Positions 6,822-13,636 of a stretch of DNA of 20,962 nucleotides are shown one piece after another; the stretch's first letter is position 1, and each line of letters opens with the position of its first letter. Origin of the DNA: GCA-002790615 sp964438025 (GTDB lineage: Bacteria > Patescibacteriota > Minisyncoccia > Moranbacterales > UBA2206); contig CAYTIK010000019.1 in assembly GCA_964438025.1 (NCBI GenBank), positions 1 to 20,962 of the forward strand, written 5' to 3'. Below the pieces are notes generated by a model. The model ran no database searches. It was not told the DNA's origin and saw nothing but the letters and a program-made list of their open reading frames with translations. A program made the position numbers and the translations under genes.

Positions 6822-7511
6822 ATGCAAAACGAAACTATGAAAAAAACTCTGCTAGTGGCTATTCTCTTGATGTTTGGATTAATCTTTCAAGTTCAAGCAG
6901 CAAGTACGAATGCTAATCAGGGAAATAAAACAGGGCAAACGGATACGACTGCAGTGCAAAGCAGCCAAACTGGAAATGCCGTCCAAATACAAGAAAAGAA
7001 CAAAGTTAAGAATCAAGGAGAAAATACGCAGATTCAAACTCAAGAACAAAATACAGTTCAAATGAAAGAGAAAGAAAAAAACAAAGGGCAAGCCAATGCC
7101 GAATCTCACCGAAGCACGGTGGCCAATTTTGTCCAGAGCTTGTTGGCAGTAGCTGACCGGGAAGGCGGGATCGGGCAACAGGTGAAAGTCATTGCCCAGC
7201 AGCAGAATGATATCAAGGATAGGGCGGCGGACTTGATTTATGCTGTTGGAAATAGGATTAAAATAAAGACTTTCTTTATCGGCACAAGCTATAAAAATCT
7301 GGGAGAATTGCGCAGCCAAATGGTGCAAACCCGGAATCAAATTGAACAGCTCAAGCAGTTAGCCGAAAAAGCCGAAAATGCAGGGGATAAAACCGAGTTG
7401 CAAAACCAGATTCAAATCTTGGAACAGGAACAGATGAAGATGAATGATTTTATAACTCAAAACGAAAGCCAATTCAGCTTGTTCGGCTGGGCGGTAAAAT
7501 TGTTTCGGTAA
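6822..7511 (+). CDS. Secreted coiled-coil protein of unknown function
   Basis: 229 residues. A signal peptide (KKTLLVAILLMFGLIF...VQA-AS) is cleaved near residue 26, or near residue 21 if the second ATG at 6837 is used; both ATGs fit the promoter. Then comes a Gln/Asn/Thr/Lys-rich low-complexity segment of about 60 residues with KEKNK-type repeats. A conserved-looking helical domain follows (STVANFVQSLLAVADREGG...), with a likely coiled coil (residues ~165-215, QIEQLKQLAEKAE, LEQEQMKMNDF) and a C-terminal aromatic patch FSLFGWAVKLF. No SD. It is a single-gene unit with its own promoter and terminator. The layout suggests a surface or periplasmic protein, and I cannot assign a function. Confidence 0.8.
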   Translation: MQNETMKKTLLVAILLMFGLIFQVQAASTNANQGNKTGQTDTTAVQSSQTGNAVQIQEKNKVKNQGENTQIQTQEQNTVQMKEKEKNKGQANAESHRSTVANFVQSLLAVADREGGIGQQVKVIAQQQNDIKDRAADLIYAVGNRIKIKTFFIGTSYKNLGELRSQMVQTRNQIEQLKQLAEKAENAGDKTELQNQIQILEQEQMKMNDFITQNESQFSLFGWAVKLFR

Positions 7512-7549
7512 CCTTCTCCTCGAAGATTCCATTTGAGAGGAAACTAACT

Positions 7550-7579
7550 AAAATAACCCTCATTTAGAGGGTTATTTTT
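7550..7579 (+). terminator. Fourth terminator of the family (AAATAACCCT/AGGGTTATTT)
   Basis: AAATAACCCT pairs with AGGGTTATTT, followed by TT. It is preceded by AAACTAACTA, close to the CCAACTA that precedes the two earlier copies. It ends the 6822 transcript. Confidence 0.8.
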
Positions 7580-7606
7580 ATACTTGGAGAGAATAATAAA
7601 AAATTG

Positions 7607-7615
7607 TGGTATAAT
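7607..7615 (+). promoter_or_regulatory. Extended -10 promoter of the FecR-domain gene
   Basis: TGG plus TATAAT (7610-7615), with no good -35. It lies 25 nt before the ATG at 7641 and so excludes the in-frame ATG at 7584 as the start. Confidence 0.65.
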
Positions 7616-7640
7616 AAAAGCAAATAAATTCTCCAAAAAA

Positions 7641-8858
7641 ATGAAAAACGGGAGGGAATGTTTATCGCCAGAATTGCAACTAATAAAAATAAGCCGAACT
7701 ATTAAACTGGCCATTAGCGTAAGCATTTTTTTAACCGCGATATTTTCCGCGGTTTTTTTATTTTCCAATTACACTAGCGCCCAAAATATCCGACAATTCG
7801 CGGCGCCGAGTTTTGCCTGCCAGTTCTACCGCAGCCAGCAAGGCTTTACGATTGTGAGAAATTTGGAACATGACTGCTTAGTCAGAAACGGAAGCAATGG
7901 GGCCTTTGTCTATACCCATTTTTATGATTCCGGCAATAATTTTTGCGTGGAAGTAACGAGCTCTTTCGGCGGGCGGATCGTCGCGCCACAATGCGTACCG
8001 ATCTCGCAAACAGGCCGGCTAGAGCGACAGCAGCAACAAAACCGGCAGTCGGACAAACCAAAAATTATCACGCCGCCGGCTTTCCAAATCAGGGAGCTCC
8101 AATATGATACACTGCCCACCGGCCGACAGATCCAAGCAGGGGACAATGAACGGATTGAAATCACTATGCCGGACGGCTCACTTATCCAGTTGGACGCTAA
8201 AGCCACTTTTACGCCGGTTTCCGACCATGAAGTGCAAAGCGTTTTTGGCCGCTATCGCTATTTATGGCAGCCGTTCCATGACGGCAAATGCATTGTCGGA
8301 CAAAATTTAGTCAGGCAGGATTGCCGCCGGGTACGGACTCCCAACGCGCTTTTAGGAGATCGCGGGACAGAATTTTTAGTGGAATCCGGCAAAGCCGGAA
8401 CAACGGTTACGGTTTTGGACGGAGTGGTAATCGCCACGGATTTAGCCGGCAAAAAGACCATTGAAATCGTGGCCGGACAATCAACTTTCATCAAGAAAGG
8501 TGGCTTGCCGGAAGAACCGCAGGCGTATGATCCGGCCAAGCTGGACCGTTGGTGGGAAAAGAAAACTACGGATGAAAACGTGAAAATTTTTGTCGGGATA
8601 ATGTTCGGCATCATTATTTTTGTGGTTATCATTTCTGCGCTGGTGGCGATTGTTAAAAAAATATTCGGTAAGAAAAAACCAGCACCTGCTGCTGTACCGG
8701 TGATGACCGAAAAAATTCCCGAAACTCCGGCAATTGAAAAAAGTGTTGGCGAAGAAAAAAAGAAAAAAGGCCGATCCTGTGCGCTGGCCGCCTTAGGTTT
8801 CATTTTAGGTTTAGGCTTAATCATTGCGACCTATTTCATAGGGAAATCCCAGACTTAA
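7641..8858 (+). CDS. Membrane-anchored FecR-domain protein
   Basis: 405 residues from the ATG at 7641. An N-terminal hydrophobic segment (LAISVSIFLTAIFSAVFLF, residues ~23-41) acts as signal or anchor. The extracytoplasmic part includes a Gln/Arg-rich linker and a FecR-type beta domain (residues ~155-295; MPDGSLIQLDAKATF, RTPNALLGDRGTEFLVE, VTVLDGVVIA, IVAGQSTFI). A transmembrane helix follows (~315-338), then a Lys/Pro/Glu cytoplasmic stretch and a last helix (~380-400, ALGFILGLGLIIATYFIG). Classical FecR proteins relay iron-siderophore signals to a sigma factor, but no sigma or TonB receptor gene is here. In stand-alone form the domain more likely has a surface or scaffold role. The next small membrane protein follows 22 nt later. 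Confidence 0.8.
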   Translation: MKNGRECLSPELQLIKISRTIKLAISVSIFLTAIFSAVFLFSNYTSAQNIRQFAAPSFACQFYRSQQGFTIVRNLEHDCLVRNGSNGAFVYTHFYDSGNNFCVEVTSSFGGRIVAPQCVPISQTGRLERQQQQNRQSDKPKIITPPAFQIRELQYDTLPTGRQIQAGDNERIEITMPDGSLIQLDAKATFTPVSDHEVQSVFGRYRYLWQPFHDGKCIVGQNLVRQDCRRVRTPNALLGDRGTEFLVESGKAGTTVTVLDGVVIATDLAGKKTIEIVAGQSTFIKKGGLPEEPQAYDPAKLDRWWEKKTTDENVKIFVGIMFGIIIFVVIISALVAIVKKIFGKKKPAPAAVPVMTEKIPETPAIEKSVGEEKKKKGRSCALAALGFILGLGLIIATYFIGKSQT

Positions 8859-8880
8859 AAATAGGAGAAGTAAAAATATT

Positions 8881-9003
8881 ATGACTCAAAGCAAAAAAAT
8901 TATTCCCTATACTATTCTAGGGATTATATTGGGGATATTGCTGGTAGCGGCGGGAAAAATAATCTATTTTGAAATGTTTAAACTCTGCGGAAATTGTTCC
9001 TAA
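8881..9003 (+). CDS. 40-residue single-helix membrane peptide with a CGNC tail
   Basis: The reading MTQSKKIIPYTILG... gives one hydrophobic helix (residues ~7-24), then KIIYFEMFK and a C-terminal CGNCS. It starts 22 nt after the FecR-domain stop, with AGGAG about 14 nt upstream, so it is probably co-transcribed with that gene. The next promoter (9022) begins just after its stop. Cys-x-x-Cys at the end of a tiny membrane protein could be a metal or thiol site. No family recognised. Confidence 0.6.
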   Translation: MTQSKKIIPYTILGIILGILLVAAGKIIYFEMFKLCGNCS

Positions 9004-9021
9004 TGGAAGGGAGATTTTCCG

Positions 9022-9030
9022 TGGTATAAT
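9022..9030 (+). promoter_or_regulatory. Extended -10 promoter of the 9058 gene
   Basis: TGG plus TATAAT (9025-9030), 27 nt before the ATG, without a recognisable -35. Confidence 0.6.
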
Positions 9031-9057
9031 AAAAATACTAAATAATAAGTAAAAAAT

Positions 9058-9880
9058 ATGGAAAACAACCAACCGATAGCGCCAGTCCCTCCAACTTCAG
9101 CGTTGCCAAAGGCGGAACAAGTAGCTAACGACAGCAAGCCTCTGATTGCCCTCATTTTAGGAATTATCGGTTTTATTTTTGCCCTGCCACAAGTTAAATG
9201 GCTGTCGGCTTTGGTAATTTTGATGCTGATCGCGTCTTTGATTTTGGGTTTTATTTCCTTAAAACCCGGAAAAAAGGCAAGGCGATTGCCGCAATTGTCT
9301 TGAGCATCTTAGGATTATTGATGGCGGTTATGGCTTTTTCGGGAAAAAAATCAGTTGATAAGACTGATCAGAAAACAGCGGTGACAACAGAAAATTCCAA
9401 CTTACCCAATGTTTTTAAAGACCCGACATGGGTTATTCCATTAATTATCCTCAAGGCTGGACGGCGGAGAAATCCGATAATTTTTCTTTGATGTTGCGCG
9501 GAGCCAAGGGGACGCCGGATTATGAAGTCAGGGTCGCTATCCAAAATATTGCCTTTAAATCCAGAGGTGGAGAGTATAACAGCGTCGATGAAGGCATCGG
9601 CAGTTTCAAAGCGCAAATCAAAGAAATGGACAAGAGTGCTAAAATTTCCGATTCCACGAAAACTTCTTTCGCTATTAGGAATATGATGCTGTCCGGCCGG
9701 GCTTTTGAAGCCGAGTACAAGCTGGACGGCAAGAAAGTAAAGCAAGCGATCTCTTTGTTGGCTTATCCGGAAAAAGAAATATATATCATGTCTGGCTTCG
9801 GTTGTTCGGAAAAGCAATTCGACGCGGCCGGTGAAACGGTTGTGGAGATGTTTAATTCGGTGGTTATCGGCGGCAATTAA
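9058..9880 (+). pseudogene. Membrane protein with PsbP-like C-terminal domain, broken by two -1 shifts
   Basis: Three overlapping frames add up to one sensible protein of about 274 residues. The first part (MENNQPIAPVPP..., from 9058) has a Pro/Ala-rich start and a membrane helix of DUF4190 type, and runs to SLKPGKK. Continuation needs a -1 shift at 9270-9276, then a second helix (AIAAIVLSILGLLMAVMAF) and a Lys/Thr linker to VFKDPT. A second -1 shift near 9417-9428 leads to MGYSINYPQGW... and a PsbP/MOG1-like fold to the stop at 9880. The first shift lies on A AAA AAG in the correct phase, the dnaX slippery heptamer. The second site is not slippery. Explanations are gene decay, two assembly indels, or one programmed shift plus an internal start at ATG 9428. 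Confidence 0.7.
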
Positions 9881-9958
9881 AAAAGGACCAACTTAATAAA
9901 AAACTTTCTTAATAAATAATATTTATCATTAGTATCGTTCAGACAAACAGCTTAGCTT

Positions 9959-9989
9959 AAATAATCCTGAATTCTCGGGATTATTTTTT
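9959..9989 (+). terminator. Fifth terminator of the family
   Basis: AATAATCC-T-GA / TC-G-GGATTATT with a T-run. It ends the 9058 unit. The preceding CAGCTTAGCTTA shows only traces of the CCAACTA lead found at the other copies. Confidence 0.75.
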
Positions 9990-10001
9990 ATGCTCAAAAT
10001 A

Positions 10002-10031
10002 TTGACAAGAGAGAAAGAATGTGGGCATAAT
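10002..10031 (+). promoter_or_regulatory. Promoter of the diguanylate cyclase operon
   Basis: Perfect TTGACA (10002-10007), 18-nt spacer, CATAAT (10026-10031). The leader is about 130 nt, longer than for the neighbouring genes, and purine-rich before the first gene. A second TTGACA at 10062 has no clear -10. Confidence 0.75.
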
Positions 10032-10114
10032 GATAAGTTAACAATAGGTCTTTGACAATTTTATAACAATCAAACAGCCACCAAAGGAAAGGAAGAAGGG
10101 AGGGAAAGGCAGGA

Positions 10115-10186
10115 ATGGCAGGAAAATCGTATTCAATGACTAGCAAATTTAAAGAAAGGAGAGCGCATCGTGAGAGAAAAAACTAA
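10115..10186 (+). CDS. Possible 23-residue leader peptide overlapping the next start
   Basis: ATG at 10115 follows GGGAGGG by about 10 nt. It encodes MAGKSYSMTSKFKERR..., very basic, and stops 17 nt inside the next gene. It could couple translation of the operon or be a chance ORF. Confidence 0.3.
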   Translation: MAGKSYSMTSKFKERRAHRERKN

Positions 10187-10460
10187 GCATACCAGCAGAG
10201 AATTATTGGTTAGGGCAAAAATTGCCTTAAGTAAGCCGGAATCGATTGAGATTGTGGAAAGCCATAAATGGCCAAGCGGGGCGCAAAAAGCGGCCAGAAT
10301 GTTCGGATATGATGAAGCAAAAGCCTATTCTATCTGGGCCTTAGCCGCTCTGAAAAGGGATTATCCTGAAATTTATAATAAACTTCAGGCCATTACGGAA
10401 TGGGCCGATAACAATCGCACGGCCTCAACGGGCAACGCGGAGAAATGGGAGGGAGAGTAA
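10170..10460 (+). CDS. 96-residue hypothetical protein, first gene of the diguanylate cyclase operon
   Basis: Starts at GTG 10170, with AAAGGAG about 7 nt upstream. No other start gives a better fit. Soluble and helical; the N-terminus is basic (REKTKHTSRELLVRAK), and a middle segment, KWPSGAQKAARMFGYDEAKAYS, has the look of a small helix-turn-helix or adaptor. There is no membrane segment. The stop is directly followed by the ATG of the GGDEF gene, so the two are translationally coupled and probably work together, for example as sensor or regulator and enzyme. No family recognised. Confidence 0.75.
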   Translation: MREKTKHTSRELLVRAKIALSKPESIEIVESHKWPSGAQKAARMFGYDEAKAYSIWALAALKRDYPEIYNKLQAITEWADNNRTASTGNAEKWEGE

Positions 10461-11618
10461 ATGGAGAAACTTATAAAAAGCAGACCGAAGGGAATCATGA
10501 TTGCGAAGACGGTCGGCCTGGTTGTTATTTCTTCGGCCGCGTACTGGATTTTCGATAGCATCGCGGTTGCCGTCTCAAATAAAAGCGACTTTCTTGAAAG
10601 ATTTCTAGCTCCCGAACCGACGTGCCTGGTTATGAGATTACTGGCTATGCTTGTGATAGCTGCATCGGTAGTTATTACGCAATGGAAGCTTATCCGATGT
10701 GAACGAGGGGAGAAGACACTCAGGGAGAGTGAAAAACGCTTCCGCAGTCTGTTTGAACAAGCCGCGGTGGGCGTGGCCGAAATTGAAATGAGTACGGGCC
10801 ACTTTTTCACGGTAAACAAACGGCTGTGCGAGATAGTCGGTCGGACGGAAGCAGAATTGTTAGCCACAACCTTCCACGCGATTACGCATCCAAGCGATCT
10901 CTTCCTGCACGAAGAAAAAACCCAGTTGATGCTAGCTGGGAAAATTAATCGTTACAGCATGGAGAAGCGTTACTTGCGGAAAGACGGAAAAATTGTTTGG
11001 GTGAACATCACCGGATCGCCTCTCTGGAAGCCGGGGGAAAATCCCGGACGCAACATGATTGTGGCTGAAGACATTACCAAGCGGAAAAAATATGAAAATG
11101 AGATTCAGCGCCTGGCTTATTATGACAATCTGACTGGCTTGCCGAATCGGCGGCTTTTCTTTGATCGTCTAAATCAAAATATTATTCGGGCCAAAAGAGA
11201 AGAAGGAAAAATGGCCGTAATGATGTTGGATTTGGATTTTCTCAAAGGAATTAACGATAAATGGGGGCATGATGCCGGTGATACTTTGATTAAGGAAACT
11301 GGGAAAAGGATTGCCAAAGCTTTACGGGCGGGAGATACTGTCGCCAGGCTGGGTGGCGATGAATTTACAGTTATTATTGCCGAGATAGATGAACGACAAG
11401 ACGTGGAAATCATCGCTAAAAAAATCATGGAAAGAATCAGCCGGCCGCTGAAAATAAATAAAGATCTTACGACCAGTCCCAGTGTTGGATTGGGTATCGC
11501 TATTTTTCCCGAGCATGGATCAGACAGCGATACTTTGATCAAAAATGCCGATGTGGCTATGTATAGGAGTAAGCACACGGGTGAATATCAATTTTTTAAA
11601 CCATCGGCGAATATTTGA
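10461..11618 (+). CDS. Membrane PAS-GGDEF diguanylate cyclase
   Basis: Predicted to join two GTP into cyclic di-GMP at the inner face of the membrane. 385 residues. Two N-terminal membrane helices (residues ~12-35 and ~56-75), a PAS domain (~88-208: RFRSLFEQAAVGVAEIE, RYLRKDGKIVWVNITGSP, AEDITKRKK), then a complete GGDEF domain (~218-380). The GGDEF domain has DNLTGLPNRR, LDLDFLKGINDKWGHDAGD with metal-binding Asp, and the intact active loop RLGGDEF (296-302). RAGD at 289-292 lies exactly five residues before GGDEF, so the product-inhibition I-site is present. There is no EAL domain. GGAGAG precedes the ATG. The strong SD and signalling role set this operon apart from the core genes. c-di-GMP receptors are not visible in the window. 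Confidence 0.93.
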   Translation: MEKLIKSRPKGIMIAKTVGLVVISSAAYWIFDSIAVAVSNKSDFLERFLAPEPTCLVMRLLAMLVIAASVVITQWKLIRCERGEKTLRESEKRFRSLFEQAAVGVAEIEMSTGHFFTVNKRLCEIVGRTEAELLATTFHAITHPSDLFLHEEKTQLMLAGKINRYSMEKRYLRKDGKIVWVNITGSPLWKPGENPGRNMIVAEDITKRKKYENEIQRLAYYDNLTGLPNRRLFFDRLNQNIIRAKREEGKMAVMMLDLDFLKGINDKWGHDAGDTLIKETGKRIAKALRAGDTVARLGGDEFTVIIAEIDERQDVEIIAKKIMERISRPLKINKDLTTSPSVGLGIAIFPEHGSDSDTLIKNADVAMYRSKHTGEYQFFKPSANI

Positions 11619-11648
11619 AGGAAAGAATAATTTCAACTTTTGGAAATG

Positions 11649-11680
11649 CCCTGGTATCGTAATCGATGCCAGGGTTTTTT
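11649..11680 (+). terminator. Terminator of the diguanylate cyclase operon
   Basis: CCCTGGTATCG and CGATGCCAGGG pair with one wobble or mismatch around TAAT, followed by TTTTTT. Confidence 0.9.
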
Positions 11681-11729
11681 AATTTTTTCAAATAATAAAA
11701 AAACCATCCTTAGTTGGAATGATTTTATC

Positions 11730-11767
11730 AAAAAAAGAGAGGCTGCTTGCGCGGGCAAGACAGCCTC
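11730..11767 (-). terminator. Terminator of the minus-strand structured RNA
   Basis: GAGGCTG/CAGCCTC plus CTTGC/GCAAG form a near-perfect 12-bp hairpin. On the minus strand it is followed by TCT and seven T residues (A-run 11730-11736). Confidence 0.85.
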
Positions 11768-12098
11768 AAAATCCTAGATCCTTGCTAATTGTCATAGTTT
11801 ATGACGCTTAGCCTTTGAACGGTTCCGTGTCCTTGCGGGACATCGGCAGTGGCGCTGCTTATTCAATTGTAGGATATCGAGCTTACTTTTGTTTAAAGAA
11901 TTTTTGTGCTACAGCATGAACGCATTCGGGATTTTTATCCCCCCTCCTCTACGCTTCATGCTAGAGCGTTAGAGAAGGGTACCTACAATAAGCTGCATAA
12001 TCCTCCTTTCTTTTCGGAAAAGGGGTTCAGCGTTTCGCGGTTCAGTGGCCTTTTGAAAATAAGGCAATGCACATTCCCGCCCTAATCATTGAAATGAT
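11730..12098 (-). ncRNA. Structured non-coding RNA of about 370 nt, class not recognised
   Basis: The stretch has no supportable ORF but has a promoter, terminator and dense pairing on the minus strand. A long-range helix joins 11982-11993 with 11857-11873 and encloses a domain. Inside, CTCCTCT-ACGCT (11944-11955) pairs with AGCGT-T-AGAGAAG (11965-11977). The loop of that hairpin (TTCATGCT, 11955-11962) is complementary to 11913-11920, suggesting a pseudoknot. Further hairpins are CCG-TGTCC/GGACA-CGG near 11820-11848 and GCTAA...GTCAT/ATGAC...TTAGC near 11785-11815. A purine-rich AAGGAGGA lies near 12001-12008. I see no tRNA-like ends (tmRNA), no RNase P P4 signature (GAGGAAAGTCC) and no SRP loop. 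It could be a large regulatory RNA or a known class I cannot identify by eye. Confidence 0.65.
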
Positions 12099-12104
12099 AG
12101 CTTG

Positions 12105-12136
12105 AATATAACAAAGGTTTGGTCTTCTATAGTCAA
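12105..12136 (-). promoter_or_regulatory. Promoter of the minus-strand structured RNA
   Basis: On the minus strand, TTGACT (12136-12131), then TGT-TATATT (-10 at 12110-12105). The spacer is long (20 nt), but the TG motif compensates. The start is expected near 12098. Confidence 0.55.
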
Positions 12137-12192
12137 GAATTATTGCCATTTATCCGGAAAAATGCCATGATGAAAGGCGTTAATGATTTTTT

Positions 12193-13443
12193 ATGGATAA
12201 AGACTTATTAGCCTACCAATCGTCTCCCAGCTGCTGGAAATTAAAAATTTTTCTGGGACTGGTTTTTATCTTGCTTATTTGTGGTCTTTTTTATTGGTTT
12301 AAAGCTTCCCCAGAAAAGGCAACTTTCAAAGAAAGTATCCTGGCTAACCAAGCGGCGCCGCCAGAATCGGCAGAAAAGGTCGTGAATTATCAAGTGGCGG
12401 AAGGCGATATTCCGGCAGAAGTTTTCAGCCGGGAGGGCGGTTGGGATGCCAATGATACGGAAGCATTACTTTTAGCTTCCAAAAATGTTTTTGATTTTAC
12501 GCACATCAAAATCGGCCAGAGTTTGCGTTTCTATTTTAATCCAGAAGAAACCAGAGCCAAGCGTTTGGAATATGAACGCAATACGGAGTCTATGATTATT
12601 GCTGAACGTAACGGCGAAGACTTCAATACGCGGGAAGAAAAAATTAATTATGAGGTTTCGCAAAAAATTGTCAGTGCGATGATTGATAATTTTTTCTATG
12701 TTGACGCGCTGGATGCGGGACTCAAAGAACCGACAGCGCTGGAAATGGGAGATATCTTCGCTTTTGATATTGATTTTATGACAGAAATCCGGCAAGGCGA
12801 CCAGTTCACGGTCGTTTATGAAAAACGTACGCAGGAAGGGAAAGAAGCGCCGGACGGCAGAATTTTAGCCGCGAAATTTATTAACGATGGTTCAACCTTC
12901 TACGCTTATTATTTTGATAACGATGGAAATGGCGGCTATTACGACGAAGAAAGCCGAGTGTTGGAGCGGCAATTTTTGAAAGCGCCGTTAAGTTATCGCT
13001 ATATTTCTTCCGGTTTTACCGGCGCGCGTTTTCATCCGGTGACGCGGACAGTCTCGGCGCATTACCAGATTGATTATGCGGCTGCGACCGGAACGCCGGT
13101 AGTCGCCACGGCCCGTGGCACAGTCTTGAGTGCTGGCTGGGAAGGCGGTTGGGGGAGGATGGTGCGCCTGCGCCATGACAACGGCTACACAACTCACTAC
13201 GGACATTTGAGTACTTTTGCTCAGGGTATGCGTTCCGGCGCGAGCGTTAGTCAAGGCCAAATTGTCGGCTATGTCGGCTCGACCGGCTGGTCTACCGGCC
13301 CGCATTTAGATTTCGGTATGAAACTGAACGGCGCTCCCGTCAATCCCTTGAAATTAGATTTGCCTAAAGGTGCGCCTTTGAGCGCGGAGAAAATGGAGGC
13401 CTTTGAGAATTTAAAAAATGATTTCGCGGGACTATTGGAATAA
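12193..13443 (+). CDS. Membrane-anchored M23 peptidoglycan endopeptidase
   Basis: Cuts peptide cross-links in the cell wall outside the membrane. 416 residues. One N-terminal helix (residues ~18-37), a LysM/OapA-like segment (VVNYQVAEGDIPAEVF..., HIKIGQSLRFYF, ~64-112), a YebA/Csd3-like middle domain, and the M23 domain (~272-395). The zinc site shows H290-x3-D294 (HYQID), the catalytic His is H338 (HYGHLS), and the last motif is H371-L-D373 rather than the usual HLH. Asp for His at this zinc ligand occurs in many M23 proteins (GPHLDF/Y forms), so activity is still likely. No SD. It lies divergent from the structured RNA, with a terminator 65 nt after its stop. Confidence 0.92.
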   Translation: MDKDLLAYQSSPSCWKLKIFLGLVFILLICGLFYWFKASPEKATFKESILANQAAPPESAEKVVNYQVAEGDIPAEVFSREGGWDANDTEALLLASKNVFDFTHIKIGQSLRFYFNPEETRAKRLEYERNTESMIIAERNGEDFNTREEKINYEVSQKIVSAMIDNFFYVDALDAGLKEPTALEMGDIFAFDIDFMTEIRQGDQFTVVYEKRTQEGKEAPDGRILAAKFINDGSTFYAYYFDNDGNGGYYDEESRVLERQFLKAPLSYRYISSGFTGARFHPVTRTVSAHYQIDYAAATGTPVVATARGTVLSAGWEGGWGRMVRLRHDNGYTTHYGHLSTFAQGMRSGASVSQGQIVGYVGSTGWSTGPHLDFGMKLNGAPVNPLKLDLPKGAPLSAEKMEAFENLKNDFAGLLE

Positions 13444-13455
13444 TTATTTATTCTC

Positions 13456-13484
13456 TTGCTTTTTGTGTATTTTCGTGCTAATAT
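13456..13484 (+). promoter_or_regulatory. Promoter upstream of typA
   Basis: TTGCTT (13456-13461), exactly 17 nt, TGC-TAATAT (13479-13484). The transcript would meet the hairpin at 13508 almost at once. Confidence 0.6.
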
Positions 13485-13507
13485 GCGGAAGCTAACAGTT
13501 TAAAAAG

Positions 13508-13528
13508 ACTGCTTCTCAGCAGTTTTTA
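13508..13528 (+). terminator. Terminator or attenuator between the M23 gene and typA
   Basis: ACTGCT-TCTC-AGCAGT followed by TTTTT. Because a good promoter lies 25 nt upstream, it may end the peptidase transcript and also attenuate that for typA. Confidence 0.7.
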
Positions 13529-13539
13529 TTATTTTGTTC

Positions 13540-13609
13540 TGTCATCCTGAGGAGCGAAGCGACGTGAGGATCTAATCTATTAGATTCCTCGACTTCGCTT
13601 GGAATGACA
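13540..13609. repeat. Palindromic intergenic repeat (GTCATCC...GGAATGAC), second copy
   Basis: Same outer arms as 1396-1474 (TGTCATCC and GGAATGACA), with AGCGAAGCGACGTGAGGATCT inside one arm and AGATTCCTCGACTTCGCT in the other. It lies just before the typA start. Confidence 0.75.
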
Positions 13610-13636
13610 ATTTTTCAGTAGTTTCAATTATAAATT

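Noticed and set aside
10032..10169. c-di-GMP riboswitch in the diguanylate cyclase leader
   Set aside because: None of the GEMM core strings or the expected three-way fold is visible. The leader is mainly purine-rich and unstructured.
11730..12098. tmRNA, RNase P RNA or SRP RNA
   Set aside because: No tRNA-like ends with TTCGA, no GAGGAAAGTCC/P4 signature, and no SRP tetraloop domain could be found in either orientation.
12193..13443. Inactive M23 peptidase because of HLD instead of HLH
   Set aside because: Asp at this position occurs in many M23 proteins, and the other zinc and catalytic residues are intact.
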